Shown here piece after piece: positions 45,323 through 51,829 of a stretch of DNA of 64,000 nt; the stretch's first letter is position 1, and the number at the start of each line of letters is the position of its first letter. Below the pieces are notes generated by a model. The model made no database searches, was not told where the DNA came from, and saw nothing but the letters and a program-made list of their open reading frames with translations. The stretch is from Rhodobacterales bacterium LSUCC0387 (GTDB taxonomy: Bacteria > Pseudomonadota > Alphaproteobacteria > Rhodobacterales > Rhodobacteraceae), in contig WVSR01000001.1 of the NCBI GenBank assembly GCA_015689775.1, positions 1,489,501 through 1,553,500 of the forward strand. The letters are read 5' to 3'. A program made the position numbers and the translations under genes.

Positions 45323-46304
45323 TGGGGCTCACTCCGCCATAAAGGCGCTCTGCGATAAGGCGCTGGGTGAGTGCCGCGTTTTGCTTCTGCAACAGTTCCG
45401 ACAACTCAGAACTTTCGGCGAGTTCTGCGGCAATAGCGCGCAACCGCTCGATAATCAGGATATTTGTACGCCCCTCTTCAATCGGGTTCAGGCCCGAATG
45501 GTCAGGAAAGGTGTCGAAATAAATGACTCCATCATACCCCATGCGATGCAATTGCACGAACAGCTCGACTGTCGCCACGGGATGCACAGTGCCCGCCATC
45601 AAGCCATCATCGCGCTTGCCATAGCCATCATTCAGGTGAACCCCCAAAATCTTGGCATGGCGCTGCGCCAGATAGGCCACATGCGCGGGCATCTCATTTG
45701 CATATAGAACATGGGCAAAATCCACCGTCACGCCCAAATTCTCGGCCCCTACATCGCGAATGGCCAATAATGTCGTGGCCATATCGGGCATCAGCGCAAA
45801 CGCGCGGGGCTCATTGGGTTTATATTCGATGGCAATTTGTACATCGCGGTTATGACCACTGACCTCGGCCAAAGCTTCAAGAGTGTCGCCCCAAAGACGC
45901 GCATAATCGGCCTGCAGCGCATAGTCGAACCCGTCTTGCCCCATCCATAGGGTCATAACGCCGCCGCTCATTTCCGCCAAAGTATCGAGACCCTGTTTGG
46001 TCAAATCAATGGCTTTGCGCCGTGTGGCGGGATCTGGGTTGGTAAATGCCCCAATGGCAAAAGCAGGGTCAGAGTAATAGCGCATCGCAAGGCCGTTTAA
46101 CCCCAACCCATGGTCGCGCAACATATCGCCAATCTCACACGCGGGACGGCCTTCAAAATGATCGGGATAGTTCAAATCCGCCGCATCCATCCCCTCAACA
46201 CGGGCAGCGGCGGCAATCATGCCCGCAATACCGCGCCCCTCGGCCATTGGTTTGAATGCATTCAGACGCGCGGCATAGCGGGGTTTATTCGCGGGATAGG
46301 ACAT
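45312..46304 (-). CDS. Sugar phosphate isomerase/epimerase-like TIM barrel
   Basis: A protein of about 330 aa of the xylose-isomerase-like TIM-barrel superfamily; likely metal ligands are in AIEYKPNEP, TVDFAHVLYA and GVHLNDGYG. It resembles L-rhamnose isomerase-related and other sugar isomerases by fold only. The frame opens at 46352, inside gntR; ATG 46304, 11 bases after the gntR stop with GAAAG upstream, is more likely. Second gene of the gntR-isomerase-kinase operon. Confidence 0.8.
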   Translation of the reverse strand: MSYPANKPRYAARLNAFKPMAEGRGIAGMIAAAARVEGMDAADLNYPDHFEGRPACEIGDMLRDHGLGLNGLAMRYYSDPAFAIGAFTNPDPATRRKAIDLTKQGLDTLAEMSGGVMTLWMGQDGFDYALQADYARLWGDTLEALAEVSGHNRDVQIAIEYKPNEPRAFALMPDMATTLLAIRDVGAENLGVTVDFAHVLYANEMPAHVAYLAQRHAKILGVHLNDGYGKRDDGLMAGTVHPVATVELFVQLHRMGYDGVIYFDTFPDHSGLNPIEEGRTNILIIERLRAIAAELAESSELSELLQKQNAALTQRLIAERLYGGVSPNGR

Positions 46305-46314
46305 ATACTGACTT

Positions 46315-47043
46315 TCAACTGGGGTCGAACAATTCTGGATGGGTCTTCTCAAGTGGGATCAAAGAATTCATCAATTGGCCCAAATGGGCGCACATTGCGT
46401 TGCGTGCCGTTTGCGGATCCCGCGCGGCAATCGCATCCACCAGATCGCAATGCTCTTGGAATGTCTCCGCCACCCGCCCTGGCATGGGTAAAATCAATTG
46501 CCGTGCACGATCCACATGAACCCACCCCGTTTTGGCAATGGTCGATAATTGCTTGAACCCCGTAAAGCCGATGATGAGATCATGCATTTCGCCATCTAGC
46601 CGATAAAACTCGGCAAAATCGCCATCCTCAACCATCACTTTTTGCAGGCGTAGATTGCGGCGCAATTCAGTGATCTGCTCGTCAATGATGATCTCGGCCA
46701 AAAGCTCAGCGCAGGCCAGTTCGATACTTTTACGCAAAAACGCACCTTCGCGAATTTCTTCCATCGAGAACCGCGCAACAAATGTTCCAGATTGCGGCAC
46801 AACATCCACCAAGCCCTCGTTAGAGAGGCGAGCGATTGCCTCGGCCACAGGCGACCGCGACACGCCAAGCGTGGCGCAAATATCCTGCTTGCGCAGCGCC
46901 TCGCCCGGTTTGTAACGCAAGGTCAAAATGGCCTCGCGCAAGGCGGCATAGGCGCGCCGCGCCAAATTCCCTTCATAGGCATCCAAAGACCGCAGTGTTA
47001 CGTCACTGCTTCGCGTGGGATCTAATGGAGAATTCTTTTGCAT
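46315..47043 (-). CDS. GntR family transcriptional regulator (FCD/FadR type)
   Basis: A 242-aa regulator: winged HTH near residues 30-95 (QDICATLGVSRSPVAEAIARL) and an all-helical FCD ligand domain after it. It heads the operon with the isomerase and ribokinase. A dyad of the CTAACATNNTAG type lies at 47067-47078, 24 bases upstream of the chosen ATG 47043, and two near-identical sites are in the promoters at 33854 and 42511. It is therefore the best candidate for a repressor of the 31-47 kb block and of itself. ATG 47055 is an alternative start. Confidence 0.88.
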   Translation of the reverse strand: MQKNSPLDPTRSSDVTLRSLDAYEGNLARRAYAALREAILTLRYKPGEALRKQDICATLGVSRSPVAEAIARLSNEGLVDVVPQSGTFVARFSMEEIREGAFLRKSIELACAELLAEIIIDEQITELRRNLRLQKVMVEDGDFAEFYRLDGEMHDLIIGFTGFKQLSTIAKTGWVHVDRARQLILPMPGRVAETFQEHCDLVDAIAARDPQTARNAMCAHLGQLMNSLIPLEKTHPELFDPS

Positions 47044-47066
47044 CGTGCCAATCAATCTTGATAATT

Positions 47067-47078
47067 CTAGAATGTTAG
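47067..47078. promoter_or_regulatory. GntR-type operator, autoregulatory site (CTAGAATGTTAG)
   Basis: CTAGAATGTTAG (complementary strand CTAACATTCTAG) lies 24 bases upstream of the gntR start and is the third member of the 12-bp dyad set. It matches CTAACATGTTAG at 10 of 12 positions on the complementary strand. The position suits autoregulation. Confidence 0.55.
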
Positions 47079-47107
47079 TATTATTTTTGTTGAAATTTCA
47101 AGATCGC

Positions 47108-47322
47108 AAACGTTCAACCAATGATAATCCCTATGCCCGCATGGGGGACGATATGAATATCAATTGCGGTGACATAATCCGCGGCGACGTCAGCCTTGCT
47201 GATAATGAGCAAGAGATTTACCGCGAAATCCTACGCGTGGCCTCGGGCGGCTCCACAAAAGCCAGGAATTGGGGTTTGGAGTGGTCGAATTCGTGCCATG
47301 GCAAGTGGGGCCGGTGATGTAA
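47108..47322 (+). pseudogene. 3' remnant of a UxaA-type (altronate/fuconate) dehydratase gene, frameshifted
   Basis: Plus-strand translation gives the conserved C-terminal part of UxaA-family hydrolases: ARMGDDMNINCGDI and EIYREILRVASGG in one frame, then VVEFVPWQVGPVM and a stop (TAA 47320-47322) in another. Adding one base near 47263 restores continuity, so one base has been lost. Everything upstream of about 47108 (some 400 residues in a normal gene) is missing and is replaced by the gntR promoter. The relic converges on the SDR at 47328. UxaA-type enzymes include L-fuconate dehydratases of bacterial L-fucose operons. Confidence 0.75.
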
Positions 47323-47327
47323 TCGGA

Positions 47328-48080
47328 TCAAAGCGTGAGCTTGCGATCCAGGTGCACATATCCACCATCTACGAACATCCACTGCCCCGTGGTATGACCC
47401 GACCGCGCAGAGAGCAAAAACACCACCATTGCGGCGATTTCCGCGCTTTCGGTCATGCGGCGCGACAGGGGGATTGCCGCTTCGATTTTACCGCGCATTC
47501 CATCTGGATCAGACAAGCCCGACAGCCAGTTTTGATACATGGGCGTCATCACCTCGGCGGGCAAAACTGCATTCACGCGGACACCATCTTGGGCCAGCTC
47601 CGCCGCCCATTCCCGCGTCAAACCCAAAACTCCCGCCTTTGCGGCCACATAAGCCGATGTGCCGCCCTGCCCTGTCACAGCGGTTTTTGAGGCCACATTA
47701 ACCACCACGCCGCGGCTTGCACGCAAGTCATGATGCAGGTGATGCATCAAAGTGTAATATTGCACGAGGTTCAAATTGAGCGAGGCCCGAAACGCATCAG
47801 GCCCTGCATCTAGCCCCACACCATCATTCAGGCCTGCATTATTCACAAGCCCGTAAATCGTGCCGACTTCAGCGCGAATATCGCGCAGTGCCGCATCACA
47901 GGCGGCATCATCGGTCAAATCAAGGGAAACAGATTTCGCAATTTGCGCCACCTTGCAGGGGTTTTTGTCGATCACAAAGACCTTGGCCCCTTCGGTCACC
48001 AGATCCATTACAATCGCCTCGCCAATCCCAGATGACCCGCCTGTCACGATGCAGGGTTTCCCCTTTAATCCAAAATCCAT
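47328..48080 (-). CDS. SDR family oxidoreductase, L-fucose dehydrogenase-like
   Basis: A 250-aa short-chain dehydrogenase: TGGSSGIG near residue 13, NNAG, catalytic YVAAK, and an unusual C-terminus TTGQWMFVDGGYVHLDR. From memory, the NNAGLNDGVGLD and GGYVHLDR patterns match the L-fucose dehydrogenases (FucX-type) of Campylobacter and Burkholderia fucose operons, which make the fuconolactone. The adjacent dehydratase relic and the lactonase at 43589 fit the same pathway. The gene is transcribed toward the relic and is separated from it by five bases. Confidence 0.84.
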   Translation of the reverse strand: MDFGLKGKPCIVTGGSSGIGEAIVMDLVTEGAKVFVIDKNPCKVAQIAKSVSLDLTDDAACDAALRDIRAEVGTIYGLVNNAGLNDGVGLDAGPDAFRASLNLNLVQYYTLMHHLHHDLRASRGVVVNVASKTAVTGQGGTSAYVAAKAGVLGLTREWAAELAQDGVRVNAVLPAEVMTPMYQNWLSGLSDPDGMRGKIEAAIPLSRRMTESAEIAAMVVFLLSARSGHTTGQWMFVDGGYVHLDRKLTL

Positions 48081-48209
48081 AATCCGCCCCCTATTTATCC
48101 TTTACATGGCCCCCAGTTTCAAAGGGGCCAACACCCATCCCAATCCCCTTGCTTGTGCGCATACTTTCGGCAATCCTACCGGCGCAACTAATAGGATGGA
48201 GCGGGCCAG

Positions 48210-48542
48210 ATGTTTGTAAGATGCGCCTTTTTTAAGGGTAAAATCAAGGATGGCATGGAGGCGGACTTTCACAGCCATTGGCGCGAAAATCTTGTGCCAC
48301 TTTGGTCGGCCTTTCCCAATCTGCGAGAGCTGCGTGTGATGCGTGAAGTGGAAAGTGATGACCCCGACAGCCCATTCCCGCTTGTGATGGCGATGAAATT
48401 CAAAACCCGCGATGACATCGAAGAGGCACTAAATTCCCCAACAAGATGGCAAAGCAAAGAAGTGTCAAGGCGGCTGTTCGAAATGTTTGACGGCCACGTC
48501 ATCCACACGGTCTTTGCCGCGGATCAATTTGATCCGATGTGA
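48210..48542 (+). CDS. Small protein, possible dimeric alpha/beta-barrel (EthD-like)
   Basis: A 110-aa soluble protein (MFVRCAFFKGKIKDGMEADF, then PNLRELRVMREVE and PLVMAMKFKT). Size and strand/helix pattern suggest a ferredoxin-like dimeric alpha/beta barrel of the EthD or mutarotase-like kind, but no decisive motif is visible. It is divergent from the L-fucose dehydrogenase-like SDR with AGGATGGAG upstream. Function unknown. Confidence 0.7.
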   Translation: MFVRCAFFKGKIKDGMEADFHSHWRENLVPLWSAFPNLRELRVMREVESDDPDSPFPLVMAMKFKTRDDIEEALNSPTRWQSKEVSRRLFEMFDGHVIHTVFAADQFDPM

Positions 48543-48600
48543 GCAGGTCACCAAACATTGGGGTGGTAGCATCGTAATATAATTTTAAAGGGGTATTCAA

Positions 48601-49044
48601 ATGACAGAACTTAAAGGTGGCTGCTTATGTGGATCTGTTCGCTTTACTTGTAAATCTGATCCAATTGCGTCTTACGCCTGTCACTGCCGATTTTGTCAAC
48701 GTAGTTTGGGAACCGCATATCGTGCTGCAATGTCCTTCAACCTAGATGATGTTCAATTTAACGGTGGCGAGCTAAAAAAATACACCTACACCAGCAAAGA
48801 GCATGGTCGAGAATTATACATTCATTTTTGTCCAACATGCTCAACCCAAGTTACTGCAACAACTGAACGCTTCCCTGAACGAAGGGTGATGATGATAGGA
48901 ACGCTAGACGATCCAAGCCAAATCATTGTTAATACACATATGTTTGCTGATGAAAGTTTTCACTGGGTGTCCGCACATGATGACGACATCATTTATGCAA
49001 AACATCGGTTGAATGAAGACGGTTCAGCTGCTGAACCAATCTAA
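48601..49044 (+). CDS. GFA (glutathione-dependent formaldehyde-activating) family protein
   Basis: A 147-aa zinc protein with the GFA cysteine pattern: GGCLCGSVRF at the start, CHCRFCQR near residue 28 and FCPTCSTQ near 79. Founding members were linked to glutathione-dependent formaldehyde handling, but most homologues have no proven activity. The gene is noticeably A+T-rich compared with the flanking chromosome, suggesting transfer. It is followed by a DUF1330-like gene on the same strand. Confidence 0.85.
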   Translation: MTELKGGCLCGSVRFTCKSDPIASYACHCRFCQRSLGTAYRAAMSFNLDDVQFNGGELKKYTYTSKEHGRELYIHFCPTCSTQVTATTERFPERRVMMIGTLDDPSQIIVNTHMFADESFHWVSAHDDDIIYAKHRLNEDGSAAEPI

Positions 49045-49082
49045 ACACAGTATTATAACAACAAAGTTGAAAGGTTGATCCA

Positions 49083-49373
49083 ATGTCAAAAGTTGTGTGT
49101 ATCGTGACCTACAAAGAGATCATTGATGAAGAAAAGTTAGCTGCCTATGCGGCTATCGCACCAGCTACCGTACAAAAATATGGTGGTCACTTTTTGGCGC
49201 GCGGTTATCCAGTGGCACTGAGAGAAAGCGGGCAACAAGAGCGTACTGTTGTATGCGTATGGGAAAGCCTCGACGTCGCTTTACAGTGGTATGAAAGCTC
49301 AGAATATCAGGAATGTTTAGATGTTTTAGGGGACGGTGCAGTACGAGATATTAAGTTCCTTGATCACATCTAA
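49083..49373 (+). CDS. DUF1330-like protein
   Basis: A 96-aa protein with the DUF1330 pattern (KYGGHFLARG, then WESLDVALQWYESSEYQE), a small ferredoxin-like dimeric fold of unknown function. A+T-rich like its upstream neighbour. AAAGGTTGAT precedes the ATG. Confidence 0.82.
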   Translation: MSKVVCIVTYKEIIDEEKLAAYAAIAPATVQKYGGHFLARGYPVALRESGQQERTVVCVWESLDVALQWYESSEYQECLDVLGDGAVRDIKFLDHI

Positions 49374-49411
49374 TAGATAAACGAGTTTTTCAACCCATAA
49401 AGTTAAGGACA

Positions 49412-50401
49412 TTAGTCTTGCCCTTTCTGCCAGTTGGGTAATGGATCAAATCCCAATTGCAGCAAGACATGTGGGACATCTACGAACACCCAATTTTCAA
49501 CAAGAAGGCTATCTTCCCGCCGCCACCAATCGCAGACCCGCATAAAGACCCTTTCATTTGTAGGACCTTGCCCCAGGAATGGTTTTACATTGATACCAGT
49601 CAGAGATGGCCAACCACCTGAACACGTGTAATTTCCGTCTCCATATCTTGTGAAATGCTTGGTCAAACCATTGCCCTTGGAACCGCCAGACCATCCGTCA
49701 AATTGCGATTCAAACGGAACCTGAAAAGATGCAAATTCTTCGATACCGACAAAGCTGCCGAATGCGCCTGGACCGTACCACATCATGTTCTCGTGCCAGT
49801 AGGGCCGCCAGGCTTCATCCTTCGTCGCCAACCTAGCCAGCATATCTGTCACGATCTCATAACTGCGTTGGTCCTCGGCTGGATCGGTAGCGTCCATGAG
49901 GACGCCATCCCTGCTCGCCGGTCCTTGGATTAGCCCTGTGTAGCCGCGCTTGAGGCCCGGCCCCATAGGCAGTGGCCACTGATTGCAGGCGATCATCAAT
50001 TCCGGAATGTCGAGGTAAATATAGCTCTCGACCACCTTGCCTTCTTCAACGCGGTGAAACTCGCCATAGCGAAGATAGCTTAGTGTGCCGGTTGCCTTGA
50101 TGCCGATCCAGTCTTTGGCAAACCTTCCGATATAGTAGCCTGTTGAACTGATCCAGTCCTGTCCTTCAAACTGGCCGGCCATGAAAATGTCGTCCCGCCT
50201 GTAAAGTCCGTCAAAAGACTGCTGCAACGGACACAGGAACATGTCGAGGTATGCGTCTGCCCCCTGCAGTTCGTTGAAAGGGTGGACAACATTGATGTTG
50301 GCGTCCGCGGCGAAGAACGCACCAATTGCGTCAGAAAAATAGTTTGGATGCCTTAGCGCCTCTGCGTATCGTAGGTAGAGTGAACGATCCCGTGATGACA
50401 T
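49412..50401 (-). CDS. SnoaL-like / NTF2-fold protein with two domains
   Basis: A 329-aa protein that appears to be two NTF2-like (SnoaL/polyketide cyclase-like) domains in tandem: about residues 15-150 (VVHPFNELQGADAYL) and 175-320 (MMWYGPGAFGSFVGIEEF; the HP/GP-x-N/F-x-L/F-x-G patterns are similar). This superfamily includes cyclases, isomerases and dehydratases as well as non-catalytic proteins. Convergent with the DUF1330 gene. Substrate unknown. Confidence 0.78.
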   Translation of the reverse strand: MSSRDRSLYLRYAEALRHPNYFSDAIGAFFAADANINVVHPFNELQGADAYLDMFLCPLQQSFDGLYRRDDIFMAGQFEGQDWISSTGYYIGRFAKDWIGIKATGTLSYLRYGEFHRVEEGKVVESYIYLDIPELMIACNQWPLPMGPGLKRGYTGLIQGPASRDGVLMDATDPAEDQRSYEIVTDMLARLATKDEAWRPYWHENMMWYGPGAFGSFVGIEEFASFQVPFESQFDGWSGGSKGNGLTKHFTRYGDGNYTCSGGWPSLTGINVKPFLGQGPTNERVFMRVCDWWRREDSLLVENWVFVDVPHVLLQLGFDPLPNWQKGQD

Positions 50402-50527
50402 GATATTTCCTTTTGAATGCTTCGATGTGGTGAGTCCTGTTACTTGTCCATTAAAGGAGGCTTCCAGTTCTGTGGTGACGATAAATAAATAGCCACTAAT
50501 AACTATGCCCAGACTTAGATGATACGC

Positions 50528-50821
50528 TCAGGATTTATCAATCTCATGTTGCTGTGAATGTATGTGCAGGCTGTCAGTAGCCGAGATCCATACCAGCGAC
50601 ATACCAATCACATCTGACTTGGCCAACCGCAGCTGAGACCAGTAAGCCTCTAGTTTAGCAGCAGCAATATTTGCATGAACCTTAGCCTTTTGATGAGATT
50701 TAGTACGCAATCCTTGGACAATCCGATGATAAGTGTAGTGATCTCGTAAATCAGTCGGTACTCGGCGGGAGAAGTAATAATAGCCGTTACGAACGAAAGT
50801 ATGGGGGATAGTTTTGGTCAT
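50528..50821 (-). pseudogene. Truncated tyrosine recombinase (integrase) N-terminus
   Basis: A 97-aa frame whose first ~78 residues look like the N-terminal domain of phage-type integrases (VRNGYYYFSRRVPTDLRDHY, then GLRTKSHQKAKVHAN), after which the sequence becomes unrelated and stops. The catalytic domain (R-H-R-Y) is absent, so it cannot recombine. It starts 104 bases after the 3' end of the tRNA-Ser gene and reads the same way, as integrase genes do at attachment sites. Confidence 0.75.
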
Positions 50822-50924
50822 AAATTTGGTCAGTACTCATACACGGCATTACTAGTGCCAGACTAAATAAGTGAGTAATAACTGATGCTTATGGGAAATA
50901 GGATACTGCTAGTATGGCAGTATA

Positions 50925-51014
50925 TGGCGGACAGACAGGGATTCGAACCCTGGAGACGGTTTCCCGCCTACACGCGTTCCAGGCGTGCGCCTTCGACCAC
51001 TCGGCCACCTGTCC
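50925..51014 (-). tRNA. tRNA-Ser (anticodon GGA)
   Basis: A 90-base class II tRNA. The 7-bp acceptor stem (GGACAGG pairing with TCTGTCC) is complete, the anticodon arm is CACGC-CTGGAAC-GCGTG with anticodon GGA (reads UCC/UCU), a long variable arm is present, and the T-loop is GGTTCGAATCC. The genomic sequence encodes G-CCA at the 3' end (CCA at 50927-50925). The 3' end is probably the integration site of the adjacent island. Confidence 0.95.
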
Positions 51015-51100
51015 TTTAAGTGATCTCCTACAGGACATCTATCCCCTTGTGCAACCCGTGAATTTAAACCCCTGTAGAGAGTTGCTAACGTAGCACAGAT

Positions 51101-51829
51101 TTAAGCAAACCCAATACTAACGCGGCGGTTTTGGCGGCCTTTATTTTCAATTTTGAGGACCTCTAATTTGCCAATCTCACCTGTGCGCGCGACATGGGTG
51201 CCGCCGCAAGGTTGCAGGTCGATTTGCGCCGCGCCCTCGCCGATTTGCACAAGACGAATGCGGCCCGCGCCGCGCGGGGGTTTAACCGATAGGGTTTTGA
51301 CCATCTCAGGCTTTGCGTCCAATTCCGTCTCAGTGATCCAATGCTGTTTTACGGGTAGGTTGCGATCCACCAATGCGTTAAGCTGACCTTGCAAGATCAT
51401 ACGCTCGGGCAAACTATCGGGAATGTCGAAATCAAGCCGCCCGCGTTCTGCGCCAATTGCCCCACCTGTTACGCCAAAGGGCAACACAACTGACAAAAGA
51501 TGCAATGCGGTGTGCATCCGCATATGGTTAAAGCGTCGCGCCCAATCAAGACGCTGCTCAACGACTGTGCCAGATTTAGGCAACGCCACAGGTTCGGCGG
51601 GCAATAGCACAACATCCCCACCATCGCCCTTCATCGTGGTGGCAATGGCGATGCGCCCGCCCTCGTAATCCAACCAACCACTATCGCCGGGTTGACCGCC
51701 CCCTTGGGCATAGAAGATGGTTTGATCTACGATGATCCCGCCTGCGTCTGTCAGCCCCTTAACTGTGGCGGGCGCAGTTTTGCGATAGGCATCTTCCAGA
51801 AATAAAAGCTCACTCATACCAGCACTCAT
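51101..51829 (-). CDS. Alanyl-tRNA editing protein AlaX
   Basis: A 242-aa trans-editing domain that hydrolyses mischarged Ser- or Gly-tRNA(Ala). Zinc-binding motifs of AlaRS editing domains are present: HTALH near residue 105 and CGGTHVARTGEIG near 205. The ATG overlaps the MscS gene stop (ATGA); an in-frame ATG at 51817 is also possible. Confidence 0.88.
   Translation of the reverse strand: MSAGMSELLFLEDAYRKTAPATVKGLTDAGGIIVDQTIFYAQGGGQPGDSGWLDYEGGRIAIATTMKGDGGDVVLLPAEPVALPKSGTVVEQRLDWARRFNHMRMHTALHLLSVVLPFGVTGGAIGAERGRLDFDIPDSLPERMILQGQLNALVDRNLPVKQHWITETELDAKPEMVKTLSVKPPRGAGRIRLVQIGEGAAQIDLQPCGGTHVARTGEIGKLEVLKIENKGRQNRRVSIGFA

Larger units (their letters stand above)
48543..50924. mobile_element. 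Probable remnant of a tRNA-Ser-integrated island
   Basis: This stretch holds three accessory genes (GFA protein, DUF1330 protein, SnoaL-like protein) and a truncated integrase adjoining the 3' end of tRNA-Ser. Its first two genes are clearly more A+T-rich than the surrounding chromosome. Integrase beside the 3' end of a tRNA gene is the usual attachment layout. I did not find a second copy of the tRNA 3' end by eye, so the far boundary is uncertain. Confidence 0.45.

Noticed and set aside
47015-47317. Plus-strand ORF of 100 aa upstream of the SDR gene as a real gene
   Set aside because: Its first part covers the gntR start and operator, and only its second part resembles the UxaA C-terminus with a broken frame, so it is reported as a pseudogene remnant instead.
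50528-50821. Intact phage integrase
   Set aside because: Only the N-terminal domain is present; no catalytic domain follows in any frame.
50925-51014. A second copy of the tRNA-Ser 3' end (attR) elsewhere in the window
   Set aside because: I looked for the T-arm and acceptor sequence near the island genes and found no convincing repeat by eye.
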